The translations under genes were made by a program, and so were the position numbers. 64,000 nt of DNA. It comes from Ceriagrion tenellum (Eukaryota; Arthropoda; Insecta; Odonata; Coenagrionidae). Below the pieces are notes generated by a model. That model was not told the origin of the DNA and searched no databases. It saw nothing but the letters and a program-made list of their open reading frames with translations. The stretch is from positions 78,195,496 to 78,259,495 of the forward strand of contig OY720641.1 of assembly GCA_963169105.1 (NCBI GenBank), read 5' to 3'. Of this stretch, positions 44,574 to 56,599 are shown piece after piece. The stretch's first letter is position 1; each line of letters starts with the position of its first letter.

Positions 44574-45304
44574 ATCACACGCCCATGCGTGGGGGCTCAC
44601 ATGGTAGTGTATGTTTTAGAGCGTGTGTCTGCCCATATGATTTCGCATTCCGTTTGAAATTTGGTATGATTTAGGGTCCACATAGAAAGTGAGCTATCAG
44701 GTGTTTGGATGGTCTGTTACGCATGAAATGTTAAAATACGAAGAAAAGCTGCTCGCATCGTTATAAACGGCTACGAGCGAACATATAGTGTTTACCAGCT
44801 TTTAGAGGGATTAAGGTGGGAGCCCCTAAAGACTCGGAGGCTGCACGCTAGGCTTAGCTTGCTTGAGAAATTCCGAACTGGTGCGTTTCAGAGCGACACA
44901 GAATATTATCGTGACACTTCACTACACCTCCAGGTCTGACAGAAGCGATAAAATAAGATGGATACTTGTCGGACAGATAGGTACAAGAACTCGTTTTTCC
45001 CCGCACAATAAGCGATCACAATAAAAACTGAGTTCCACTAAATACAGTCCCAAAGTACACGTCACCATTTCACCTCCCTAAACCTTACATCTTTACACGG
45101 CTGGTGTCTTAACACCCCCTATCACACGCCCATGCGTGGGTGCTCATATGGTAGTGTATGTTTTAGAGCGTGTGTCTGCCCATATGATTTCGTATTCCGT
45201 TTTAAATTCGGTATGATTTAGGGTCCACTAGGGAAATAGGGCCCACTAGGGAATGAGAAAGTGAGCTATCAGGTGTTTGGTGGCCTGTTGCGCATGAAAA
45301 TGTT
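44574..45304. repeat. Partial tandem duplication with a unit of about 547 bp
   Basis: 44574-44731 is repeated at 45121-45304: both contain ATCACACGCCCATGCGTGGG, TTTTAGAGCGTGTGTCTGCC, CATATGATTTCG, TTCGGTATGATTTAGGGTCC (one mismatch in the first) and GTGAGCTATCAGGTGTTTGG. The second copy has an extra short repeat around CCACTAGGGAA. The sequence between is a CR1 f2 tail, the last 40 bases of which are part of the repeated segment. Confidence 0.8.
44745..45140 (+). mobile_element. CR1-type LINE 3' end (family f2)
   Basis: Plus strand WEPLKTRRLHARLSLLEKF and RTGAFQSD align with the copy at 12118-12545; the 3' region has AACTGAGTTCCACTAAATAC, CGTCACCATTTCACCTCC and CCATGCGTGGG. The final TAGATG-type tail is replaced by TGGTAGTGTATG. 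Truncated at the 5' side. Confidence 0.75.
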
Positions 45305-45540
45305 CCTGAGATTTTTAAATTTTGGAGAATGTTTCTGAAAAAAAGTTTATATTTGCTAATCAGCCATCTTTCACAAATGACTCTCACTTTTGGAACATTA
45401 ATTTTTGCGTGCAAATTATTTGCTAAATGTAGGGACACTGTGTTAGTTCCACTTTCTCAGGCGAGATATCGTAGAACAGCATAATGAGTAATGAAGCTCC
45501 AATGATTCCGTACTGTCTACAAAATTTTATTTCCACCTCT

Positions 45541-45585
45541 TGCTACACGTGTTTCGACTGACTAGCTGTCATCATCTTGCCTGAT
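45541..45585 (-). ncRNA. Damaged hammerhead-like motif, left arm (HHR-7a)
   Basis: Minus strand: GGCAA, GATGATGAC, AGCTAGTCA, GTCGAAAC, ACGTGTAGCAAG. The leading CT of CTGATGA is lost; otherwise it is the counterpart of HHR-7b. Confidence 0.45.
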
Positions 45586-45620
45586 GCTGACTGCTAGTCA
45601 GTCGAAACACGTGTAGCAAG
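45576..45620 (+). ncRNA. Hammerhead-like ribozyme motif with clear helix I (HHR-7b)
   Basis: CTTGC (45576-45580), CTGATGC, T, helix II GACT/AGTC with loop GCTAGTC, GAAAC (45604-45608), ACGTGTA, GCAAG (45616-45620). CTTGC and GCAAG pair perfectly as helix I, and GUA directly before GCAAG is a legal cleavage triplet. Helix III would be a two-pair CA/UG stem. The last A of CTGATGA is C here (A9 of the core), which would weaken or abolish activity. The compensated flanks argue that the hammerhead fold, not chance, explains the sequence. Confidence 0.6.
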
Positions 45621-45761
45621 AGGTGGAAATAAAATTTTGTACACAGTACGAAAACATTTGAGCTTCATTACACTATGTTACGTTGCAACAATTTCACCAA
45701 AAAATCACGCCTACACTGATCGCATGGACACTGTGAGATGTAATGAATGTTCATTCTGTCA

Positions 45762-46026
45762 ATATCAATTGAATTGGATATTTGTCGAGGCGACCGACAT
45801 TTAAGGTAATTTGCACAAAGTTAGGAAGGGTGGATAGGAGCCAAGGGGACTTTGGTTTCGTTACAACGTCCGACAGACAGAGTACTACACTTGAAGTCCC
45901 CTCCACAAGACACTTAAGTAGGGATCGATGTTTCTCAGAATAACCTTCTCCCCTGCAGGAATTTAAACCCTGACCGTCCGTATAGCAAGCCAGTACTCTA
46001 GCCACCACAACAACCCGATCCCCCGT
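45762..46026 (-). repeat. tRNA-derived SINE, family A (copy A4)
   Basis: Minus strand GGGATCGGGTTGTTGTGGTG, TGGCTAGAGTACTGG, CATCGATCCCTACTTAAGTG, AGTCCCCTTGGCTCC, then the tail AAATGTCGGTCGCCTCG and ATATCCAATTCAATTG. More diverged than A2; GTCAATATC and GTCAATCTC at the edges may be a decayed target duplication. Confidence 0.75.
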
Positions 46027-46202
46027 CAATCTCGAGACCACATTCACTAAAGAGAATATGTTCTCACGGCCTGTAGTCGTGACATACAGATCACTGTAAC
46101 AAGGTAACTGGTCTTGGAATCAGTCCACTTGTTCTTGTCACCACTGCCACAGCCTCTGCCTACTCGTCTACGCTTGGCTTATTTCACTGGTTTCATCTAC
46201 AA

Positions 46203-47210
46203 CTACTTTCATCTACACTTACTACGTATTACCCTGCGAGCCACCACGAGGGTGTGTGGCCGGGGGAGAAGATCACCAAACATGCACTATTGACATGCAA
46301 CTAGAATATTTAATGAAGCCATGCTAGATAATAGGGTCACATGGTTAGTATCTACATAATAACAAAGGGATAATGGTTGTTATTACATGCATCATGAACT
46401 ACAGACTACTCTAACTATATTTCACCTACCTATCCCTTTGCTACGCTGCCTATTGTTCTCTCTTATAGTACGAGGGAAAAATGACATTTTAAATCTATAG
46501 GTACGACAATCTATCTCTCTAATCTTGTTAATCTGATCAAACCTAGCATAAGACGCAGGGGTTCTTAATATATATCTAACGTCATCTGTGCACAAATCGG
46601 CTTCGGATTTACTTAAAAGGTTTAACCTATATTTTAACCTGCGTTCTGATAGTAATTCCCATCCTAGTTCTTGTATTAAATTCGTAACACTTATACAATT
46701 ATCGTAACGGCCTTTAGCAAATCTAGTGGACCTCTTTTGCACACGCTCTAATTCTTTTGTCAAACCTTCCTCGTACGGATCCAATATACTAGCGACATAT
46801 TCTAAATGAGGCTTGACAAGTGTAAAATAGCTTCTTTCTCGTACTCTCTCATCGCATTTGCCTAAAACCCTTCTCACAAATCGTAATCTACGGTTTGCTA
46901 CACTAGTTATATCCCTGATGTGTTTCCCCCATGACATGTCTTCAGTGATGGTGACGCCTAAGTACGTAATAGATTCTACGTTAGATATTTTCTTTTCTTT
47001 GATGCAATAATTATTCCGGGGAAAGCCATTCTTTTTCCAAAAGTTCATTATCGCGCATTTCTTCAAATTTAATTCTAGCTGCTAACTATCACACTAATCA
47101 TCAATCGCATCTAAATCATCAGCAAAAGACTGCCTGTCCTCTTCATTTCTAATTTCCTTGTACACTACTGCATCATCGGCAAAAAGACGGAACTTGCTAT
47201 TTTTTGCTGC
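46203..47210 (-). mobile_element. CR1-type LINE, 5'-truncated (copy 2 of family f1)
   Basis: Minus strand from 47210 down: SKFRLFADDAVVYKEIRN (catalytic FADD at about 47182-47193), two stops, then a 214-codon frame with MKKCAIMNFW, VESITYLGVTITEDMSWGK, RDITSVANRRLRFVRRVLG, YFTLVKPHLEYVASILDPYE, GWELLSERRLKYRLNLLSK and RFKMSFFPRTIRENNRQR. The order (FADD, YLGV, LEY...W-like block, RRxxR...LYK-like block, SFFPRTI) is that of CR1/L2-group reverse transcriptases. The 3' region ends with the same CCTGCGAGCCACCACGAGGG (plus-strand reading) and (CTACAT)-type terminus as copy 1. Palm N-terminus and endonuclease are absent. Confidence 0.85.
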
Positions 47211-47269
47211 TGTATTCAAGGTTTCAGACTCTCCCCCTTCTAGAGTCACGCTTTGCTATGCCTGTACTA

Positions 47270-47725
47270 CTGATGAGTGTTACTCAATTCTCCACAAGGT
47301 TATCCTAAAGTTGGTGGGCATTCATATTCCTTCTTTCCAAAGCTAGCCTATTGATTTGGGAGTATCTCCTCTATTCCATGATCTCATTCAGGTATTCCTG
47401 CATTGGTCTTCCTTATCCAGTTCGTCATTCTGCCATTCCTTCCATCAAGGTAGTGATCCAACATGAATTCGTTAACAGGATGTCCAGTCCGTCTGTGTCC
47501 TCTCTTTGGGATTGAGTCAACCAGCGTACGTTTTCCCCTCAACTCTTTCTAAAACTTCAAGGTTGGAAAATCTTTCTGTCAAGAAATTTCTAGTTGTCTT
47601 CTCCAGCACCATGTATAAATTGTTTTAGCTTTCTGTTTCCTGCTTTTCTTAAAGTCCATGTTTTTGAGCTGTATGAGCACACACTATAAGTAGCCTAAAA
47701 CAAATTCATTACGAGTTTGTACATA
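47270..47725 (-). mobile_element. RTE-type LINE, decayed C-terminus
   Basis: Minus strand pieces: YSVCSYSSKTWTLRKAGNRK, then RWLTQSQREDTDGLDILL, GRPMQEYLNEIME and INRLALERRNMN. The TWTLRKA block and the GRPxxxYLNxIM block fit an RTE C-terminus. Several stops and shifts. It abuts the 5'-truncated CR1 copy on one side and the RTE-like family G copy on the other. Confidence 0.5.
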
Positions 47726-47726
47726 C

Positions 47727-50037
47727 ATACATACCAATCACGCCGTTCTCTTCCGGGGTAGGCACAGTCAAAATGTTTCACTCATTAATACATAATAGTA
47801 CACCTAACTCTGCTTCAATAATTTCCTCCATACTGAACAATCCTTGCAAACCTCTTTTGCCTCATTTACCCCCATACACGGTTTCATACACGCCCTCCTG
47901 TTTTTAAAACTCCTAATATTCCTCCTCCTAAGAATTTCCTCAACCACATTCAAACACACCTTTCTCGGCCTACCTCTACCTCTCACACCATTCATTCTAC
48001 TCTCATATATCTGTTTCGTTATTCGACTCTCATCCATTCTCTCAACATGGGCAAACCAACGAAGCACACTCCTTTCATACACGTCCATTACTGGAGCATT
48101 TAACCCACATTCATTCATGACCCACTCATTCCTGACCCTATCCAACCAATTTTTTCCGCAAATACTCCCCAGATAACTCATGCCCACGGCATTAAGTCTA
48201 CTCTTATGTCCGTCCTGACATACCCACGTTTCACATCCATACGAAAAAGTGAGGAGAAGCACACTTTTCTACACGGCGATTTTCGCTTCCTTAGACAAGC
48301 ACTCATTCCTTGATATGCTCCACATGCTACTTACCACTTTCCCTCCAGCATTCGCTGTTCTCTTTACCTCCTCACTATTCTTCCATCTTTCGCATACATC
48401 TTACTTAAGTACACAAGATCATCCACCTGTTCAATTGCTTCACCATTCGCCCTCATCATACAGTTATGCTCCCCATCCTCCTTATCAATAACTACTACTT
48501 TAGTCTTGCACGCCTTTACCTTCAATTCCATTCTCTCCGTTTATTCACAAAACTTATCTAGGAGCTTCTCTAATCCCCGTTGACAGTCTGAGATCAAAAC
48601 AGCATCATCCGCATATAGAAGAACTTGCAAGTTTACATTTCCACTCAAAACACCGTCGTTTTCACTACATGCGTCTCCACATATTTACATATTAATACAT
48701 TTATACATATACACATACACATTAATCCATAAATACATTAAACAGCCATGGAGACATTACGCATCCTTGCTTTACACCCCGATTTATTACAAACCAATCG
48801 ATCAGAATCCCGTTAACTCTTACACTTGTCTTACTATTGTCATACATCGCCATCATAGACTTCAATAACTGCCCATTTACTCCATAGTCACTCCAAACCG
48901 TTCACAACTTCTTTTTATTTACTCTGTCATATGCCTTCTCTTAATCGAAAAACCCACAGTACACTTTCTTTCGGACATTCATACATTTTTCTATCACTTG
49001 CTGACGTGCAAAAAGCTGGTCAATACATCCTCTCCCAGGCACTAACCCACACTGCACACCCCATATTCTGTCGGAAGTAATATTCCTCACTCTTTCGATT
49101 AATATTTTACTGAACACTTTTCCCGGGATACTCAATAAACTAATGGCCCGATAATTATTACATTCGATCTATCCTCCCTTCCCTTTGTACAACGGGACGA
49201 TGATGGCATTCTTCCAATCCGTTGGAACAACAGAAACCTGAAAGCATAAATTGTATAGTTCACGCAGCCTACAAATTAGTAATGTACTCCCACACTTCAA
49301 CATTTCACTGGATATCCCATCTTTGCGTTCAACCGTCCCATTTTTCAATATTCTCACAGTCGTTGTAATCTTCTCACTGATATCCTTTTCCATCCTTACA
49401 TTCTCACATACAACTTAACGAGGCTCATCCACAACGCCTGCAATATAATTGTACAATTCTTCAAAATACTCCCTCCAGCAGTCCCTGATATTGCTCTCGT
49501 CCCACATGATCTCTCCACTTTTGTTCTTTACCGCATTCATTCCCTACCTTCACCTTAGCCCATTTTACCTACTTCCAAAACAACTTTTAATACCTTCAAA
49601 ATCACTCTGAATTTTGTTATCTTAATCCGCACACATTCTTTTTTTGCTCTCATTCACAGCGATTTTTCATTCATTCTTTTTCCTTCTGTAAATCTCACAT
49701 GCCTTATCACGCTCTTCCTCAGATTTGTCAGTAATCATATCCTTGTACGCCTTTTTCCTTTCTTGGACTGCAATTTTCAATTCCTCATTCCACCAAGCAT
49801 CACCTTTCGTTCTTCCTACCACAATTTTCCACGTACACTTTCAGCTCATTCCACAATCACTCCTTTTAAACACTCCCACGCATCATATACGTTCTCGTTT
49901 CTGATATGCTCATCCCATTCTCTCTGCTTCAACGATTGAACATCCTCAAGCATGCAACCGTATCGCATTCTTACCTCGCTGTTTAGCAACCTTTCCACTA
50001 AAGCCCCACCACTAGGAGGTATATGCGGTGTACTGAC
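47727..50037 (-). mobile_element. RTE-like LINE, family G, missing its endonuclease (copy G1)
   Basis: Minus strand, high to low: a 5' leader containing GTGTCAGTACACCGCATATA and CCTCCTAGTGGTGGG; then directly the linker region VERLLNSEVRMRYGCMLED and REWDEHIRNENVYDAWECL; then MEKDISEKITTTVRILKNG, DWKNAIIVPLYKGKGG, SIPGKVFSKILIERVRNITS, DRIWGVQCGLVPGRGCIDQL, EKAYDRVNKKKL, GVKQGCVMSPWLFN, LQVLLYADDAVLISDCQRG (catalytic YADD at about 48608-48619), GCETWVCQDG, LRWFAHVERMDESRITKQIY and the C-terminus ending WRKLLKQS. The 3' end is GGTATGTATGTATGTA. The whole apurinic-type endonuclease is deleted and stops and frame shifts break the reverse transcriptase, yet most of the palm is recognisable. Confidence 0.85.
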
Positions 50038-50039
50038 AC

Positions 50040-53000
50040 ACTGGTTTGTAGTGAGACATTATTCTACCACTGCGTTTACCGATCGACCTGAAATCGGACC
50101 GATCTGAATATTGCAAAGCGAGCAGACTCAGATCGCCTGATTTACCAATTTGGTGTAAAATATCGATATTTAACAATCGAATCAAACTGTTGAACCTCGA
50201 TTGACCTTGTGTGTGATCAAGTGCAGAGTTGAAAACGATCAGTTACATTCCGAGTGAACAAAATTGCTCATTTGGAGGTAAAATTGTGATGTGCTACGAT
50301 ATCATCGATGTCACATCGCTCGCCATTACTACATCATTCCTTAATTTTTCCAACAGGGTACATCATACACCTGTAATAATCTCTACATTTTGTTTCTCAA
50401 TGACAACCAAAAGCGCCACGCTCTGCATCTTCCGTCAGATGCTACACAACTACCAATTAATTGTAAACAGTAACTGTAGTATTATTAGTACTATTATTGA
50501 ATCGATATTACGAGTTATTAATTTATGCAGAATTTTAAACCATACGGGGAATATTAAGCGCGATATGTTGATAGTAATAAGGACGAAGTCAATAAGTTCA
50601 ATGAATGAGTATGGCGTTCATGAGACCCATGCGGATGTACCTGTATGAAGTTTCCCGTTATGTGTATGATCGGAGCATCGAAACATTTGGAATGCAATGG
50701 TTGAAGATTCAGAGATCACCTCACCGTCCCAACTCTCGAAGTTTCTCCACTCCAACGTTCACCGAGCGATGCGCTTTCCACCGCTCTTTTCTTTTATTGC
50801 ATCCCCACGCCCTGTTCTGTGGCAAAACTCAACCACTCTCATTCCTGGATCTTCCTCGCTCTCTTTGGCGGATCTTGAAGTCCGCCGCTGGGGAGGGGAG
50901 GGGAAAAAAAACGACCCAGTATGAATCCGTGCATTTCTTTTTCTTTCCGCTGGATCGTTACATCACGTTCCGGGAGTCTTTCCTTCGAGCCATTGTTGTG
51001 TACGAAGAAATTTTATCTCTGTCGGAAAAGTGGGAGTTTAATGTGTGTGTATTTGGTGAGGGTTCACTTCCGCTGCTCTTTTGTCAGTGTACCGAAATGT
51101 ATGGCTGCGCTGTTATCGCTTTTCGAGAGGCTGGGATTCCAAGCTGAGTCAATTGATTGGCTGATTCCGTTGAGGTTTGCTGCTGAAAAAGACTTCAAGA
51201 CTCATGGAGATGCTTTGTCAGCCGTTATATTTTTTTGGTTTATGCATTCCCATACTAATGTCCTCGCTCATGATCGTGTTGTTATGATAATTGGAATCTT
51301 GTGAATTTCCTGATGGTACGCGGTTCTCTATTTTTGACAGCGGTGCGATGATCATCATGCGTCATAACTTAAGTCTCGTCTCGTAATTTTTTCGGCTTTT
51401 TTCTAACTTCCTTCGTCCTCATCATGTAATCTCCATGATGTCTTCGATTTCGTACACGTATTTTTTCCATAGGTTCTCCCTAATTGCGTAATGATATATA
51501 TAGTTCGTGAATTCCAAAATTGGATCATATTATAATCATTATTCACATTTTCTTGATTATTACATGACAATTTCAATGTTGAAATATCTCGTTGATTATG
51601 TTTATATAGATATCATAACTTTTTGATATTATATTATGAACTGAATTGGATGTTATGTTTTTATTTGAATTGTGTTTCTCTCTTTAATGGAAATTTCTTT
51701 CCTGCTTTGTTAATTTGATAAATCATAAGAGAGGATGAAAAGTTAATTTTCCCAAATGGAAAACCAATTAACATATACGATTCCGCAGTAAATATGGTGA
51801 TAAAGTTATGTTTCCGTAAAAAAGATATATTTTTTCTCCTCCACAGTTTCAATATGCTCCTTATAAATAACTTTTTGGCCTTTATATTAGGAGACATACA
51901 TTGAACGCGCATGCTTCACCGACCTATAGGTTACACAATTTAGAGTTGTTTTCACAGGCGTTATTGATGATAGTTTTGATGGCGGATAATTTTCGTAAAT
52001 TTTCCTTAAGACCCATTTATTTCGTTGACTGGCTAATTTATAATCCAATATTTTATAGTTGATGACATCCAAAATAATTATGATTGGTAGCAGTTTGATA
52101 AGGAATGAATATTTATGCTAAATATTAAGTGAATTCTGTTTAGACGATCTCGAAATCACAAAGTTTAATCAATTAAATCAAGCATTCCAATTCTAACATT
52201 TTATCTTCTTCGCTTAAAACGGAATGATTCGCTCATTTTCAATGGGTAAATGCTCAGTGCATTTTACATTGTACTTGAATTGTACATTGTTAACAATCAG
52301 AATAAGAAGTCATTTGAATGCTGTCGTAATTACGTGTTAGTAGCGTACTCTGGTGGAAATCTGATAAAGTGGGGGCGCGAATAGAAGTGACAGCGGCGTC
52401 GATGCCAGTGGATATTGTCGAGGGAAATTATCGCCAGAAATCTACTTCAGACGAGGGTTTAGTTTTTTGGCACTCGATGTGGAAAGTTTTTTCCCTGAAA
52501 GTAAACCGCAAGCAGTTCTAACTGCCGTATTTTTGGCGCTTATCTCGGGAACACATTTAAAATGACGTTACCAAGGCATTCGTTTCACATTTCCGTCTTA
52601 TACAAGTTCATGGCTCTTTCTAGCGAAAGAAAGAGGGGGAATGAAAACTTGGAAGTCACTCTTGACTACTATATTTAGAAAGTAATCCCATTATGGCTAT
52701 GATCATTTTTTTACGAATTATTATTCCATTTCATTTTCGATGAAAATTAATTTATTAAGCGCAAGTAGGTAAATTACGAGCAAGTTACAAGCTGTACAAT
52801 GTTGTCAAATTGTTCGTCAACTGGTCTGTTAAAATACTCCTCTCTTATTATATCCTCTCCAGTATTAAAAAAGACTGAATTAATTTATTTCCACTGTTTT
52901 AAATCAGCCATGCATGTACATGCCTTCGTAAAGTGTAATATTAGGAAGTTCGTAGTGTCGAATATCAATTCTAACTATGACACTGCCATAAAATATCATT

Positions 53001-55510
53001 TTTGAAGAGGGCTGTAATTTTTGTGTATTACTAAATACTTCGAACGAGTGAATTATATACAATGCTATAAGTTTCATCTCATCGCCAGGTCCGAAGTTTT
53101 TAATATTGGAATCAACAGTAATGAGTTCAATAAAATTATTGACTTCATGACTTATCTCGAGTTGCCGGAACGATCGTTTATTATTTTCTGAACACCCATT
53201 TACATTTGATTCCGGTATTTAGTCTACAATCCTTGGATTAAATTTAAGGAAATATTGGATAAGTAAAAGAATTTTGAGTGAAAAAATTACCCATAGCCTG
53301 AATGATAACTCTTTTCCAAGAATGTAGGACCTCCAAGCGACCATGTTTTTGACTTTGAAATAGTAAATATGGAATCCATGGCCATGAAATCTATACGATG
53401 AAAAGTTATACGATCATTAATGAAGCTTATGTAGTTAGTAAATATTCTTGAAACAGTTCTTGACCAAATTTCTTAGCTCATTATTTGCTATAAGGTTAAA
53501 CTTTTCTACCTAATCCTTTTATTTTGTGAAGTATGCTAATCTAAAAAAAACGGAACTCTTAAAATTGTTCACGCCGCCCCACAGTTCTATGCCCAAGACG
53601 AGGCATATTGAGTATATTTATAATATTTTGCACGAGGTCCAAAGCACCCCGTGCAAAATATTAGGTAACTATGCCCATAGGCGGCCGTGCCCATTGCATT
53701 TTTATTTTCGGCGTAGGCGGCCCTCTATAGTTTCCCAATGAATGTGTATCCTACATGTTTTCCTATGCGGGTTAAGATACGGTGGATAATCACGGTTAAT
53801 TTTCCCGGTGATAAGAATAGTACGTCAGTTAGTTTAGAAAATCGCAGTTAGTTAAGACATCATAGTTAGCTTAGGAAGCGAAAATACCGTAAAATGATGG
53901 ATATGCTTTTTTTACTATCCTAAACGCAGGGCTGATAAATTCACTGCCAACTGAAATGAAGTTTTTTATCACTAGTGATGTCGTGGTTGTCCAATAGCAT
54001 GAGAAATTAATGGTAGAGAGTGGATTGATTGCCAATATGGGAGCCCTGTAATGATGTTATTCTGGTACTTCAGAAATCCTGAGCCTTTCAATTCTTCAGA
54101 CACAGCAAAATCTCAGAGTAATGTGATTTACAATGCACTTTGTATCGAGTACTGGGCAAGATTACGAGTATATATTTTGGTGCTTCAGGTTCTAATAAGT
54201 ATCTGCAAGGGTTGTGCTACACATGAGAAAAATATTGGCAAAAAAGAGCTCAATTTTTCCGGCCGATATCCTGATGATTTATTTACTTGACCTCTATTTA
54301 TAAATAATATCTTCTCTAGGGAAATTATAAAATATTCATGCTATTTCACTATTTTACCGACGTTATTTTTATTTATTATGCTTCTTAATGTCTTTATCAG
54401 GATTATATGTTTTTTACTACCTATTATTCAACAAGGTTTACATATCATAGTTTACAAAGATTGATGCATTAGAGCATTTTAAACGTATCATAATTAGTCG
54501 CTCGATTGTAAGAATGGTTGACTGCAGCCCTCAATACTTTCCTCCCTAATGCCAGTTCTCTTACTTACTGGTGGTGTTTTCTGTATCTGTTTCTATTTAT
54601 TCGGACTATATGCTTACCCCTGGGTCCTCTTCTAAGGACTATTTCCTCTTTTTTTCATTCAAGTATCTAATAAAATATGTATACATGTTTTGAACATAAA
54701 CCCAGAGTTCCTTTTTTAGTTCTCTTTATGTGATTATATTTAGTGACAATTTATTTGTTTGTTTAGAAATCGCCAAATTTATATTTGTCATCAAAGATAT
54801 AATAATAACAAAATGATACTAATTTGATGTGTTTTATCATAGCCAACTACAGCACTGTTACTGACTTAGTCAGCTTACCTCCTGCTACATGTTTTCAAAC
54901 GTTTTGCTATTACTATAATATCCGCAACGGAAATGGATTATGAATTCTTTTTCATAAGCCATTAACATCCTGAAATCCTGATTGCATAGGCGACGGAGGC
55001 GATCAAGCGAGCGTTAAGTGGTGAATTTCTGTGATGACGACATCGGCAAGCAGAGGGATCGGAAATTGCCCCGAATCACATTCCATTCCATGCCCTAATT
55101 TCGGAAAATGTTTTTGGCCGTAATTTATGCACGGTTTTGCGTGCTGAAACAAGCGCTTTGCCCAGACGAGTTTAAATTATGATGTGAAGCAGTGACGCTG
55201 ATTATTCTCTGCTTAATCAGTGGGCGATATAATTAATCGGCGTCCTCTGCCATGTGTCCATCCGTTGGCGGTGTTACATAAAGCACTGTGTTTTCCGTCC
55301 TCGTTGTAGCTAAATCACTGCTAGGTTATTCTTATCAGGGTATTGACAACAGATTTCAAAGTTAAGCCGTTTGCATGTGATTCCCGGCAAAACTTCATAA
55401 TAAAGGTGTTAAATTGAACTTCTATGGAATGGTTCTCTCACCATAGGCCCGCACTTCTGACGTTTTAATTCTTCATTTGCAAATAGCGTATTAATAAGTT
55501 AGTTCACGGA
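50040..55510. other. No confident feature
   Basis: Overlapping frames of 139, 180 and 127 codons lie at 50229-51304 in a moderately GC-rich stretch; none has a recognised domain, biased third positions or matching splice sites, so I leave them out as genes. The rest is AT-rich. 53070-53480 may be a decayed relative of the MITE at 34598-35052. Confidence 0.4.
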
Positions 55511-55517
55511 CCAAAAA

Positions 55518-55635
55518 AAGAGGGAAGTACGTAGGAAGAGATACCAGGAGGTAAGGGAACGAGCATTAGATAGGGAAGGGTGGAGGGCTGCAGTCAACCA
55601 ATCTTAGGATTGGTCGACCTATGACGATGATGACG
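55518..55635 (+). mobile_element. RTE-type LINE, terminal fragment
   Basis: Plus strand encodes RKRYQEVRERALDREGWRAA then VNQS and a stop, followed by the short 3' end GATTGGTCGACCTATGACGA and a TGATGACG tail. Same family as 3255-3420. Only about 25 codons remain, but they are uninterrupted. Confidence 0.75.
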
Positions 55636-55639
55636 TTAG

Positions 55640-56230
55640 TACTGTATTAATAAGTATTAGAAGTGATATAATAAACTTCATCGTAAGTATTTGCATTGAA
55701 TCATCCTATTATTCAGTCATGTTTTGTACGATGCAGTTCGTTTATTTGAGAATTTAAGGAGTTATTTGTTACCAGAGTTGGTGGAGAACTGTGGAATTAA
55801 TTTTTATTAATCACTTTGTAATTATATTTTGTAATCAATGTTAGCCACACTCTTAAAGACCAGAAACAGCCATTGTCATTTTTCGCTCTTAGATGCCTTT
55901 GATTGTGCTATAAATGAAATATAAATGGTATGTGCGTGCTTTTAGTTCGACAAGATCATTTAAATATCTCATTTGTATTTTAGTTTCCGATTTAAGGCCC
56001 ATAGCTTCTTTTCTAACGTCATATCTCATCATATCTCCACCCTCATGGGATACGTTGGAGTCCCAGGGAGCAAATGCTTTCCTCTATTGATAGTCTGATT
56101 ACTGAGAGTCTGATTAATTGCTGTTTATGTGATTAAATTAATGAAAATTAACGTATAGGTCAACCTAAGTGTCGGAAATACATTGTTTGAGTGTCAAGAG
56201 CTTATATAATTAATAATTATAATTTTTATA
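55640..56230. other. No recognisable feature
   Basis: AT-rich, nothing recognised. Confidence 0.45.
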
Positions 56231-56231
56231 T

Positions 56232-56594
56232 TAATACATACATACCAATGACGCCGTTCCCTTCCGGGGTAGACATAGTCAAAATGTTTCACTCATAAAT
56301 ACATATTCTTACACCCAACTCTGCTTCAATAATTTCCTCCATACTGACCAATCCTTGCAAACCTCTTATGCCTCATTTACCCCCATACACTGCTTCATAC
56401 ACGCCCTCCTGTGTTTAAGACTCCTAATATTCCTCCTCCTAAGAATTTCCTCAACCACATTCAACCACAACTTTCTCGGCCTGCCTCTCACTCTCGCACT
56501 ATTCATTTCAATCGTATACATCTGTTTCGTTATTCGACTCTCATCCATTCTCTCAACATGGCCAAACCAACGAAGCACACTTCTTTCATATACG
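56232..56594 (-). mobile_element. RTE-like LINE, family G, 3' fragment (copy G2)
   Basis: Minus strand LRWFGHVERMDESRITKQMY, then VRGRPRKLWLNVVEEIL and RRRNIRSLKHRRACMKQCMG match the C-terminus of copy G1, and the same 3' end (plus-strand CCAATGACGCCGTTCCCTTC) with a TATG-type tail is present. Homology stops at about 56594, the 5' truncation point. Confidence 0.8.
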
Positions 56595-56599
56595 GATCA

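Larger units (their letters stand above)
45487..45672. mobile_element. Compact palindrome with an inverted hammerhead pair
   Basis: Left arm TAATGAAGCTC ... GTACTGTCTACAAAATTTTA, TTTCCACCTCTTGCTACACG, TGTTTCGACTGACTAG is matched by an inverted right arm ending at about 45672. The arms are nearly perfect over the inner 70 bases on each side. Layout mirrors the insertion at 33898-34176 (flank arms, hammerhead cores facing out from a short centre) though the sequences are unrelated apart from the core. No protein and no clear target duplication. Confidence 0.7.

Noticed and set aside
50229..51304. Three overlapping plus-strand frames of 127-180 codons
   Set aside because: All three phases are open over the same GC-richer stretch, no domain is recognised and no acceptor or donor fits; chance openness is the simpler reading.
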